This document shows positions 1 through 7,043 of a stretch of 13,027 bases of DNA, piece after piece. How positions within the stretch are numbered: position 1 is the first letter of the stretch; each line of letters opens with the position of its first letter. The position numbers and the translations under genes were made by a program. The notes beneath the pieces are model-generated. The model did not search any database, had not been told where the DNA came from, and worked only from the letters and a program-made list of their open reading frames with translations. Source of the stretch: an uncultured beta proteobacterium (GTDB lineage Bacteria; Pseudomonadota; Gammaproteobacteria; Burkholderiales; Rhodocyclaceae); NCBI GenBank assembly GCA_903953145.1, contig CAJBIL010000160.1, forward strand, positions 1 to 13,027. Reading direction: 5' to 3'.

Positions 1-1
1 C

Positions 2-832
2 CATATTGATGCGCTGGCTTCGCTCGGTTTCGGCTTCATCGAAATTGGCACCATCACGCCACGCCCGCAACCCGGCAACCCGCGCCCGCGCTTGTTCCGC
101 ATTCTGGAAAAGCAGGCGATCATCAACCGCATGGGTTTTAACAATGACGGGGTTGAAAAGCTCCTCGCCAATGTTGCTGCGGCGCAGTTCCCGAAACGGG
201 GCGGCATCCTGGGCATCAACATCGGCAAGAATTTTGATACACCGATTGAGAATGCAGCCGATGATTACCTGCTTTGCCTGGAGCGAGTCTATAACGCTGC
301 CAGCTACGTTACGGTCAATATCTCCAGCCCGAACACCAAGAATCTGCGCGAACTGCAAAAAGACGACGCGTTGGATGCGTTACTTGGCTGCCTGAAAGCC
401 GCGCAGGCCAGACTGGCCGATAAATACGGCAAGTACGTACCGTTGGCCTTAAAAATTGCCCCTGATCTGGAAGATACGCAAATTCAGGCGATTGCCGATC
501 TGCTGCGCCAACATCGCATGGACGGCGTGATTGCGACCAACACGACACTTTCACGGGCGGGTGTTGAAGGCTTGCCGAATGCGACTGAAACTGGCGGTCT
601 ATCAGGCGCGCCGGTTTTCGAACTAGCCACCGCTGTAACGAGAAAACTGGCGGCTGCGCTGGCTGGCGAGCTGCCGATTATCGGGGTTGGCGGCATCATG
701 AGCGGTGCCGACGCAGCGGCCAAGATCGATGCCGGGGCAAAACTGGTGCAGTTTTATTCGGGATTCATCTACCGTGGCCCTGATCTGGTCAGCGAGGCGG
801 CAGCATCCATCGCTAAACTTCGCGCACGCTAA
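2..832 (+). CDS. pyrD: Dihydroorotate dehydrogenase (quinone), class 2, 3' part
   Basis: Oxidises dihydroorotate to orotate in pyrimidine synthesis, passing electrons through FMN to the quinone pool at the inner membrane. The gene enters from the left edge already in frame; about 60 N-terminal residues, including the membrane-associating part, lie outside (family length is about 336). The first visible codons read HIDALASLGFGFIEIGT, then the RPQPGN block, the INRMGFNNDG block, the GINIGKN block, the VNISSPNTKNLR block that carries the class 2 catalytic serine, the KIAPDL block, the ATNTT block, and the FMN-phosphate site IGVGGI followed by LVQFYSGFIYRGP. The reading frame is intact to the TAA at 830-832. 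No clear terminator follows it. The call rests on nearly continuous resemblance to E. coli PyrD as remembered. Confidence 0.97.
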   Translation, partial: HIDALASLGFGFIEIGTITPRPQPGNPRPRLFRILEKQAIINRMGFNNDGVEKLLANVAAAQFPKRGGILGINIGKNFDTPIENAADDYLLCLERVYNAASYVTVNISSPNTKNLRELQKDDALDALLGCLKAAQARLADKYGKYVPLALKIAPDLEDTQIQAIADLLRQHRMDGVIATNTTLSRAGVEGLPNATETGGLSGAPVFELATAVTRKLAAALAGELPIIGVGGIMSGADAAAKIDAGAKLVQFYSGFIYRGPDLVSEAAASIAKLRAR

Positions 833-861
833 TACAAAACACTGCCCTGCAACCCGCATGG

Positions 862-940
862 ATAGGCGTTCTACCTCAACACCCTCTGAAGAATGGCGTA
901 TTTATTGACGATCCGGCCAGCAGACTTATAGAACGCCTAT
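862..940. repeat. 12-base perfect inverted repeat with 55-base spacer
   Basis: The arms ATAGGCGTTCTA (862-873) and TAGAACGCCTAT (929-940) are exact reverse complements. No T-run follows, so this is not a standard terminator. The right arm overlaps the -10 element and likely start point of the candidate promoter at 905-932, and the arm starts are 67 bases apart, so a pair of operator half-sites or a long RNA stem are both possible. A 16-codon reading frame (858-908) lies across the left arm but has no ribosome binding site and is not called a gene. Confidence 0.6.
905..932 (+). promoter_or_regulatory. Candidate sigma70 promoter 1 of the rsx operon
   Basis: The -35 element is TTGACG (905-910) and the -10 element is TATAGA (927-932), with a 16-base spacer. 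Transcription would start near 939, inside the right arm of the 12-base inverted repeat, giving a leader of about 165 bases before rsxA that contains the 13-base tandem repeat. This is a motif match only. Confidence 0.4.
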
Positions 941-956
941 TGGCGCGCCTCTCAGC

Positions 957-986
957 GAATCTGCACAATGAATCTGCACAATGAAT
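957..986. repeat. 13-base tandem direct repeat
   Basis: GAATCTGCACAAT occurs twice head to tail (957-969 and 970-982) and is followed by a partial third start, GAAT (983-986). It lies in the leader between the two candidate rsx promoters. It could be a slippage product or a pair of direct regulator sites; the sequence does not tell which. Confidence 0.7.
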
Positions 987-1036
987 GTGGCGAATGATTC
1001 AGCATCCGGCAGCAGATACATCTACTCACAACATGG

Positions 1037-1065
1037 TTGAACACCCTGCCCCAACGCGGGATAAT
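1037..1065 (+). promoter_or_regulatory. Candidate sigma70 promoter 2 of the rsx operon
   Basis: The -35 element is TTGAAC (1037-1042) and the -10 element is GATAAT (1060-1065, five of six consensus bases), with the ideal 17-base spacer. The start point would be near 1072, giving a leader of about 35 bases before rsxA. This is the better placed of the two candidates. No SoxR-like or OxyR-like operator was recognised near it. Confidence 0.5.
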
Positions 1066-1106
1066 CGCAGCCTTCGGATTTCCCGCCTTTCCAAGCCCTT
1101 CTGACA

Positions 1107-1691
1107 ATGACTCATTACCTTTTTATCATCATCGGCGCGGTACTCGTGAATAACGTCGTGCTGGTGAAGATTCTTGGTTTGTGCCCCTTCATGGGAGTTT
1201 CCAAAAAACTGGAAACCGCTTTCGGCATGGGCGCTGCGACGACTTTTGTGCTGACCGTAGCGACGGGGGCCAGCTACGTCATCGATCATTATCTGCTCGT
1301 CCCGTTTGGACTTGAATACCTGCGCACACTGTCATTCATCGTCACCATCGCGGCGATCGTCCAGTTGACCGAGATGGTCATCCAGAAAACCAGCCCGATG
1401 CTGCATCAGGTGCTTGGTATCTACTTACCGCTGATCACCACCAACTGTGCGGTGCTCGGCGTGCCGTTGCTGAACATTTCCAACAAATACAACTTTATCG
1501 AATCGCTGTTGTTCGGCGCCGGCAGTGCCGTTGGCTTCTCTTTGGTGCTGGTGCTCTTTGCCGGTATCCGCGAGCGCATCGAAGGCGCTGATGTACCGGT
1601 TTATTTTAAGGGAACAGCCATCGCGATGGTCACTGCGGGCTTGATGTCGCTCGCTTTCATGGGGTTTTCCGGCCTGGATAAATACCAATGA
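1107..1691 (+). CDS. rsxA: Electron transport complex subunit RsxA (RnfA)
   Basis: Integral membrane subunit of the Rsx/Rnf complex, which couples electron flow between NADH and ferredoxin to ion movement and, in enterics, keeps the SoxR sensor reduced. The 194 residues match the usual length (about 193) and form about six hydrophobic helices. The family signature LVNNVVLVKILGLCPFMGV is near the N-terminus. Cys26 (in LGLCP) and Cys114 (in TTNCAVLG) sit where RnfA is known to contribute ligands to the membrane iron-sulfur cluster shared with RnfE. The start at 1107 gives the standard MTHYL opening, although no clear Shine-Dalgarno precedes it. Its stop overlaps the rsxB start by four bases (ATGA), indicating translational coupling. 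Confidence 0.96.
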   Translation: MTHYLFIIIGAVLVNNVVLVKILGLCPFMGVSKKLETAFGMGAATTFVLTVATGASYVIDHYLLVPFGLEYLRTLSFIVTIAAIVQLTEMVIQKTSPMLHQVLGIYLPLITTNCAVLGVPLLNISNKYNFIESLLFGAGSAVGFSLVLVLFAGIRERIEGADVPVYFKGTAIAMVTAGLMSLAFMGFSGLDKYQ

Positions 1692-2230
1692 TCACGGCGA
1701 TTATCATCATGGCGCTAGGCGCCATCGTGCTCGGCGCGGCACTGGGTTACGCATCGATCAAGTTCAAGGTCGAAGGCAACCCACTGGTCGAAAAGATCGA
1801 GGCGATTCTGCCGCAAACCCAATGCGGCCAGTGCGGCTTCCCCGGCTGCAAGCCTTACGCAGAAGCCATCGCCGAGGGTGAAGTTGATATCAACCTCTGC
1901 CCGCCGGGAGGAGCCGAAGGCGTACAGCGTCTCGCCGACCTGCTCGGACGCGAAGCCAAACCGCTCAACGCCGAAGAAAAACCAAAGCAGGTCGCGCTCA
2001 TCAACGAAGAAACCTGTATCGGCTGCACGCTCTGTATCCAGGCCTGCCCGGTTGATGCCATCATCGGCGCGGCCAAACAGATGCACACCATCGTCGCGCC
2101 CCTGTGCACCGGCTGCGAACTGTGCATCAAACCCTGCCCGGTCGAATGCATCAGCATGGAACCCGTCGCCGAAAACCTCGATAACTGGAAATGGAAGTAT
2201 CCGGTCATTGAAATCAAACGCGCCGCCTGA
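1688..2230 (+). CDS. rsxB: Electron transport complex subunit RsxB (RnfB), iron-sulfur protein
   Basis: Multi-cluster ferredoxin-like subunit that passes electrons between soluble ferredoxin and the rest of the Rsx complex on the cytoplasmic side. There is one N-terminal membrane helix (about residues 3-24), then the RnfB-specific cluster with Cys46, Cys49, Cys54 and Cys71 (CGQCGFPGC...LCPPGG), then two 2x[4Fe-4S]-type motifs: Cys110-113-116-120 (CIGCTLCIQACP) and Cys140-143-146-150 (CTGCELCIKPCP). The length, 180 residues, is close to the compact form of RsxB (about 190) and not the longer clostridial type with extra clusters. The ATG lies inside the rsxA stop. Confidence 0.96.
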   Translation: MITAIIIMALGAIVLGAALGYASIKFKVEGNPLVEKIEAILPQTQCGQCGFPGCKPYAEAIAEGEVDINLCPPGGAEGVQRLADLLGREAKPLNAEEKPKQVALINEETCIGCTLCIQACPVDAIIGAAKQMHTIVAPLCTGCELCIKPCPVECISMEPVAENLDNWKWKYPVIEIKRAA

Positions 2231-2239
2231 GCGACCCAG

Positions 2240-4000
2240 ATGAACGCCATCATCCAGCAACTTTTCAAGTTCAAGGGCGGCGTCAAGCCGCAAACCAACA
2301 AGACAATCTCGGCGCACGAGCCGATTGCGCAGGCCCCGCTGCCTGCGCGCCTGATCGTGCCCTTGCACCAGAGCATCGGCGGCACGCCAAATCCGCTGGT
2401 AGTCGCCGGTGATCACGTCCTCAAAGGCCAATTGATCGGCGGGCCGGACGGCTGGTTGTCATCGGCCGTTCATGCGCCGACTTCGGGCACGGTGCTTGCC
2501 GTCGAAGATCATATTTCGGCGCATCCGTCAGGCTTAATGACACTTTCCGTCATCATCCAACCGGACGGGCGCGACGAGTGGCTGCCCCGCACGCCACTAA
2601 ATTACCGCGAACTGGCGCCTGAGCGTGTCCGTGAGATCCTTCGTGATGCCGGCGTGGTCGGCCTCGGGGGGGCTGTTTTCCCAAGCCACGCCAAGCTCAG
2701 CGCCTCAAAAACAGTGCCAATGGAAGAGCTGGTCATCAACGGCGCAGAATGCGAACCCTTCATCACCTGCGACGATCTCCTGATGCGCGAGCGGGCCGAA
2801 GATGTCGTGCGCGGCGTTGGCATCTTCCGTGATCTGCTCGCACCGAAGCGGGTGCTGATCGGTATCGAGGATAACAAGCCGGAAGCCGTTGCAGCCATGC
2901 AGCAGGCAGTAAAATCCCTCGGCGAGCCCTTTGAAGTGATTGCCGTACCAACCCGTTACCCGGCCGGCGGCGCCAAACAGCTGATCCGCGTACTGACCGG
3001 CAAGGAAGTCCCGGCAGCCAAGCGCTCGACCGAGCTTGGCGTACAGTGCTTCAATGTTGCCACCGCCTACACGGCCTATCGTGCCATCGCCCACGGTGAG
3101 CCGGTCATCTCGCGCATCGTCACGCTGACCGGTAATGTCGAGCACCCGTGCAACTGGGAAGTCCTGATCGGCACGCCGCTCGGCGAATTCATCCAGCTCG
3201 GCCAACCGAAAAGCGACACCAATGGCTATCTGATGGGCGGCCCGATGATGGGCTTTGAAATGCCAAGCCTTGATGCACCGCTGGTCAAGGCGACCAACTG
3301 CATCATTGCCGGATCACCCACGCTGTTTCCGCCCAAAGCACCGGAAATGCCTTGTATCCGCTGCGGCGCCTGTGCTGATGCCTGCCCGCATGAGTTGCAA
3401 CCGTTTGAGATGTACTGGTTTGCACGCGCGAAAAACTTCGGCAAAACGCAGGAATATAAAATCTTCGACTGCATCGAATGCGGCTGCTGTAGCTTCGTTT
3501 GCCCGTCACACATACCACTCGTGCAGTATTTTCGTTTTGCCAAGAGCGAGATCTGGGCGCGTGAGGCCGACAAGAAAGCCTCAGAAGCAGCCAAAGCACG
3601 CTTTGAATTCCGCAATCTGCGCGACGAGCGGGAAAAAGCTGAGAAGGCAGAGCGTCTGGCCAAGGCATCGGCAGCCAAAGCCGCTGAGAAAAAGGCCGCC
3701 GCCGCAACGGCAGAAGCTAGCATTGAACCTGCTACGGGTTCAGATGGGGCAGATACCTCAGGTGCAATAGCAGCGCCGGTAGATGCCGACGCAGCCAAGA
3801 AAGCCGCCATTGCGGCCGCGATCGAACGCGCCCGCGTACAACGTGCAGCCGCCGAACCGAAAAATACGGACGGCCTGACCATTGCCCAGCGTAAAGAAAT
3901 CGCCGAGATAGAAGCTCGCCGCGCCCCGCTGCAAGAACAAACCGATCCCAACGCAGAGCGCGCAAAGCCGGGCACTGCGTTGAAAGAGGTTAAAGGTTAA
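2240..4000 (+). CDS. rsxC: Electron transport complex subunit RsxC (RnfC), NADH-linked flavin/iron-sulfur subunit
   Basis: Peripheral subunit of the Rsx complex, proposed to bind NADH and FMN and to carry two [4Fe-4S] clusters. The N-terminal biotinyl-like domain is followed by the nucleotide/flavin region with GLGGAVFPSHAKLS and INGAECEPFITCDD, a SLBB-like section, and ferredoxin motifs Cys372-375-378-382 (CIRCGACADACP) and Cys411-414-417-421 (CIECGCCSFVCP). From about residue 435 to 586 the protein becomes Ala/Lys/Glu rich and probably helical or disordered, ending in KEVKG. RsxC tails vary widely (E. coli RsxC is about 740 residues), so this tail is of intermediate length. It starts 9 bases after the rsxB stop with only a weak binding site, and is followed 8 bases later by rsxD. 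Confidence 0.95.
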   Translation: MNAIIQQLFKFKGGVKPQTNKTISAHEPIAQAPLPARLIVPLHQSIGGTPNPLVVAGDHVLKGQLIGGPDGWLSSAVHAPTSGTVLAVEDHISAHPSGLMTLSVIIQPDGRDEWLPRTPLNYRELAPERVREILRDAGVVGLGGAVFPSHAKLSASKTVPMEELVINGAECEPFITCDDLLMRERAEDVVRGVGIFRDLLAPKRVLIGIEDNKPEAVAAMQQAVKSLGEPFEVIAVPTRYPAGGAKQLIRVLTGKEVPAAKRSTELGVQCFNVATAYTAYRAIAHGEPVISRIVTLTGNVEHPCNWEVLIGTPLGEFIQLGQPKSDTNGYLMGGPMMGFEMPSLDAPLVKATNCIIAGSPTLFPPKAPEMPCIRCGACADACPHELQPFEMYWFARAKNFGKTQEYKIFDCIECGCCSFVCPSHIPLVQYFRFAKSEIWAREADKKASEAAKARFEFRNLRDEREKAEKAERLAKASAAKAAEKKAAAATAEASIEPATGSDGADTSGAIAAPVDADAAKKAAIAAAIERARVQRAAAEPKNTDGLTIAQRKEIAEIEARRAPLQEQTDPNAERAKPGTALKEVKG

Positions 4001-4008
4001 TTAGACTT

Positions 4009-5028
4009 ATGGATTTCACCACGCCTCCCTATTTGCTGAAAGAAGCCAGCGTCCAGCGCGTGATGCTGCAAGTGCTCGCAGCGTTGTTGCCGGGTATTGG
4101 CGCTTACGTCTGGGTATTTGGGCCAATCATTCTGGTGCAGATCGCCATTGCCACGGCGGCAGTGCTGGCCAGCGAAGCCTTCATGCTCAAACTGCGCAAC
4201 AAGCCGCTCGGCCTTTTCCTGGGTGATGGTAGCGCCATCGTCACCGGGTGGCTGATCGCCCTCGCCTTTCCGCCGCTGGCGCCGTGGTGGCTGATCGTCG
4301 TCGGTGCATTTTTTGCCATCGTAATCGCCAAGCATCTCTATGGCGGCCTTGGCCAAAACCCGTTCAATCCGGCGATGATCGCTTTCGCCGTCTGTATTGT
4401 GTCCTTCCCCGCACTGATGTCACAGTGGCCGCCGGTTGACCTAAAGGCAGGCTTCGCCGACCAACTCGCGCTCGTTTTCGGCTTTGCGCCACGGATTGAC
4501 GTAATGAGTGGCGCGACACCGCTGGACGCCCTGAAAACCGCACTCAAGCTTGGCGAAGGCAACACCACCGTCGCGACTGTAATGGCCAATGCGCAGACCT
4601 TTGGCTATTTTGCCGGCAAGGGCTGGGAATGGATTATGGTCGGCTACCTGCTCGGCGGGCTCTGGCTGTGGCAGCGCAAAATTATCAGCTGGCATGGTCC
4701 GGCGGGTTTCATTGCCGGTATCGCCCTAATCGCCACCGTGCTCTGGTTGTGGCAACCCGCAGACTTTGCAACACCGCTCTTCCATCTGTTTTCGGGCGGC
4801 ACCATGCTTGGCGCCTTCTTTATCGTCACCGATCCGGTTTCTGGCTGTACAACGCCTAAAGGCAAGCTGATCTTTGGTTTTGCTGCCGGACTGCTGGCCT
4901 ATCTGATTCGCGTCTTCGGCGGCTACCCGGACGGCGTCGCCTTTGCCGTATTGCTGCTGAATATCTGCGTACCATTGATCGACATGTATACCCAGCCGCC
5001 GGTCTTCGGCCACAAGGGCAGCAAATGA
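4009..5028 (+). CDS. rsxD: Electron transport complex subunit RsxD (RnfD), covalent flavoprotein
   Basis: Integral membrane subunit related to NqrB that carries covalently bound FMN. The 339 residues contain eight or more hydrophobic segments. The flavinylation motif reads DVMSGATPLDA, with the FMN-accepting threonine at Thr170, a full match to the DxxSGAT consensus used by the flavin transferase ApbE. The blocks LGDGSAIVTGWLIAL and GGLGQNPFNPAM are typical of the family, as is FIVTDPVSGCTTPKGK near the C-terminus. AGAGG (3985-3989) and AAAGG (3992-3996) in the end of rsxC are possible binding sites for the start at 4009. The stop overlaps the rsxG start by four bases (ATGA). Confidence 0.96.
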   Translation: MDFTTPPYLLKEASVQRVMLQVLAALLPGIGAYVWVFGPIILVQIAIATAAVLASEAFMLKLRNKPLGLFLGDGSAIVTGWLIALAFPPLAPWWLIVVGAFFAIVIAKHLYGGLGQNPFNPAMIAFAVCIVSFPALMSQWPPVDLKAGFADQLALVFGFAPRIDVMSGATPLDALKTALKLGEGNTTVATVMANAQTFGYFAGKGWEWIMVGYLLGGLWLWQRKIISWHGPAGFIAGIALIATVLWLWQPADFATPLFHLFSGGTMLGAFFIVTDPVSGCTTPKGKLIFGFAAGLLAYLIRVFGGYPDGVAFAVLLLNICVPLIDMYTQPPVFGHKGSK

Positions 5029-5681
5029 CGAACAAGCCGAAACGCCCGAGTGCAGCAAAAATGGCGGTACGCACCGCCGTCATTCTCTTTTTCTTCGTCA
5101 TCGTTTTCACCAGTTTTCTTTCCGGCGCCTTTATCTGGACTAAACCAGCCATCGATGCCTCTGCCGTTGAAGAAAAAATGAAGCTGATCGACGATGTGCT
5201 GCCGCGCACTGCTTACGATAACGATTTGCTCAAGGACACCCTGGAAATCCCCGCCAGCGCTATCCTTGGTCTTGATGAAGCATCGACCGTATATCGCGCA
5301 CGCAAGGCCGGGCAAGCCAGTGCGCTGGTGCTTGAAGCCGCAGCACCGGATGGTTATTCCGGCAAAATTCGCCTGCTGATTGCAATTGCTGCTGACGGAA
5401 CTGTCGCCGGTGTGCGAGTCACACAGCACAGAGAAACACCGGGTCTCGGCGATTACATTGAACCGAAAAAAGACAAAAACAAGGAGCGCCCGTGGATTAC
5501 CCAGTTCAACGGTCTCTCGCTGGCCAGCGTGACGGACCGTGAATGGAAGGTGAAGAAAGATGGCGGCCGCTTTGACTCAATGGCGGGCGCAACAGTCACG
5601 CCGCGTGCCGTGATCAAGGCGACGCACAAGGCGGTAAAGTACGTTGCCGAAAACCGTGATCAACTTTATGCCTCGAAATAA
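5025..5681 (+). CDS. rsxG: Electron transport complex subunit RsxG (RnfG), covalent FMN protein
   Basis: Single-pass membrane protein with a periplasmic FMN-binding domain related to NqrC. A membrane helix spans about residues 15-38, after a short basic cytoplasmic tail. The FMN_bind domain follows, with the conserved VTQHRETPGLGDYIEP stretch. The FMN-accepting threonine is Thr190 in DSMAGATVTPRAV. The usual Ser/Thr of the DxxS/TGAT motif is Ala187 here, a mild departure, while the G-A-T core is intact. The length, 218 residues, is normal. Coupled to rsxD by an ATGA overlap. No apbE (the flavin transferase needed for both RsxD and RsxG) lies in this window, so it must be elsewhere. Confidence 0.95.
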   Translation: MTNKPKRPSAAKMAVRTAVILFFFVIVFTSFLSGAFIWTKPAIDASAVEEKMKLIDDVLPRTAYDNDLLKDTLEIPASAILGLDEASTVYRARKAGQASALVLEAAAPDGYSGKIRLLIAIAADGTVAGVRVTQHRETPGLGDYIEPKKDKNKERPWITQFNGLSLASVTDREWKVKKDGGRFDSMAGATVTPRAVIKATHKAVKYVAENRDQLYASK

Positions 5682-5693
5682 GGTGAGCCGACC

Positions 5694-6383
5694 ATGATCG
5701 CCCGTGAAGAATTCCGCCAGATCGCCACCAATGGCATCTGGAAACAAAATACCAGCATCGTTCAGATTCTCGGTCTTTGCCCCTTGCTGGCGGTGACCAC
5801 GAATCTGGTTAATGGCGCTATGCTCTCGCTGGCCACCATCGTAGTGATGGCCATTTCCGGCCTGGCGATTGCCAGTCTGCGCAACTTTATCCCGCACGAA
5901 ATCCGCATTCCGGTATTTATCCTGATTGTTGCTGCGCTGGTTACCGTCGTAGACCTGCTTTTCAACGCCAATCTGCACGAGCTTTATCTGGTGCTCGGTA
6001 TTTTTATCCCGTTGATCGTGACGAATTGCATCGTGCTGGCCCGCGTTGAAGCTTTTGCCAACAAAAACCCGCCAATCCAGTCGACCTTCGATGGAATCTT
6101 CATGGGAATCGGCATGTTGTGGACGCTTTCACTACTCGGTGGCCTGCGCGAACTGATTGGTGGTGGAACGCTATTTTCCGGCATCGACATGGTTTTCCCT
6201 GGTTTACAGCCATTGCAAGTGCTGCCCAAGGATTACCCGGGGCTATTGCTCGCCATCCTGCCACCCGGCGCATTCATTCTGCTCGGTTGCATGATCGCCT
6301 GGAAAAACTGGATCGAGGCCCGAGCAGCTGCGCGCCAGCAACGCCCTGCCTTGACGCCGGCCATTGATGGCAACAACGCTTAA
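5694..6383 (+). CDS. rsxE: Electron transport complex subunit RsxE (RnfE)
   Basis: Integral membrane subunit homologous to RsxA and paired with it in the core of the complex. The 229 residues (E. coli about 231) form six hydrophobic helices with the signatures NTSIVQILGLCPLLAV and LIVTNCIVLARVEAFANKNP. Cys29 and Cys112 correspond to the residues expected to hold the shared membrane iron-sulfur cluster together with RsxA Cys26 and Cys114. A good binding site, AAGGTGAG (5680-5687), spans the rsxG stop and supports the start at 5694. The C-terminal tail (EARAAARQQRPALTPA) is hydrophilic and probably cytoplasmic. nth starts six bases after the stop. Confidence 0.95.
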   Translation: MIAREEFRQIATNGIWKQNTSIVQILGLCPLLAVTTNLVNGAMLSLATIVVMAISGLAIASLRNFIPHEIRIPVFILIVAALVTVVDLLFNANLHELYLVLGIFIPLIVTNCIVLARVEAFANKNPPIQSTFDGIFMGIGMLWTLSLLGGLRELIGGGTLFSGIDMVFPGLQPLQVLPKDYPGLLLAILPPGAFILLGCMIAWKNWIEARAAARQQRPALTPAIDGNNA

Positions 6384-6389
6384 ACAATC

Positions 6390-7043
6390 ATGAACGCGGC
6401 CAAACGCGCCGAAATTTTCGCCCGTTTACGTGCCGGCAACGCAGCCCCAACGACCGAGCTCGAATACGCATCACCCTTTCAACTTCTGGTTGCCGTCATC
6501 CTTTCGGCACAAGCAACGGACAAAAGCGTCAACCTCGCCACGCGCAAACTATTTATCGATGCACCCACGCCACAAGCCATGTTCTCGCTGGGTGAAGCAG
6601 GCCTTGCGGCCTATATCAACCGCATTGGCCTCTATCCCACGAAATCAAAGAACGTGATTGCCACCTGCCGGCAGTTGATCGAACTGCACAACGGCGCAGT
6701 GCCGCAAACACGCGATGCGCTTGAAGCACTGCCCGGCGTCGGCAGGAAGACAGCCAACGTCGTCCTCAATACGGCCTTTGGCGAACCGACCATCGCCGTC
6801 GACACCCATATCTTCCGCGTGGCTAATCGAACAAAAATAGCTGTTGGCAAAACACCGCTGGCCGTTGAACTCAAATTGCTCAAACTGCTGCCCGAGGAAT
6901 ACAAACAGGACGCCCATCATTGGCTGATCCTGCATGGGCGCTACGTTTGCAAAGCACGCAAGCCCGAATGCTGGCACTGTCCAATCACGGATCTTTGTGA
7001 ATACAAGGACAAAACCGAAATTTATAAAGATCCGCCTAAATGA
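6390..7043 (+). CDS. nth: Endonuclease III (DNA glycosylase/AP lyase)
   Basis: Removes oxidised pyrimidines from DNA and cleaves the resulting abasic site in base excision repair. All key residues fall at the same numbers as in the E. coli enzyme: the helix-hairpin-helix LPGVGRKTA with catalytic Lys120, catalytic Asp138 in AVDTHIFRV, and the [4Fe-4S] ligands Cys187, Cys194, Cys197 and Cys203 (C-x6-C-x2-C-x5-C). The length is 217 residues against 211 in E. coli. No obvious Shine-Dalgarno is present, and with a six-base gap from rsxE translation is probably by reinitiation. The rsxE-nth order is also that of E. coli. Its last bases overlap the next gene by four (ATGA at 7040). Confidence 0.97.
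   Translation: MNAAKRAEIFARLRAGNAAPTTELEYASPFQLLVAVILSAQATDKSVNLATRKLFIDAPTPQAMFSLGEAGLAAYINRIGLYPTKSKNVIATCRQLIELHNGAVPQTRDALEALPGVGRKTANVVLNTAFGEPTIAVDTHIFRVANRTKIAVGKTPLAVELKLLKLLPEEYKQDAHHWLILHGRYVCKARKPECWHCPITDLCEYKDKTEIYKDPPK

Noticed and set aside
858..908. 16-codon reading frame MDRRSTSTPSEEWRIY inside the rsx control region
   Set aside because: No ribosome binding site, no Trp/His-type leader codon run and no attenuator after it; better treated as non-coding.
862..940. Inverted repeat as ends of a miniature transposable element
   Set aside because: Only 12-base arms, a 79-base span, no target-site duplication seen and no second copy in the window.
1715..2431. Long open frame (238 codons) on the minus strand across rsxB and rsxC
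   Set aside because: It is opposite unmistakable ferredoxin-type coding sequence, has no family resemblance, and is explained by GC-rich codon bias on the plus strand.
3226..3975. Long open frame (249 codons) on the minus strand opposite rsxC
   Set aside because: It mirrors the ferredoxin section and Ala-rich tail of RsxC; its Ala/Ser-rich product is a complement artefact.
6390..7043. MutY in place of endonuclease III
   Set aside because: Both catalytic Lys120 and Asp138 are present and the protein lacks the C-terminal MutT-like domain of MutY; the length fits Nth.
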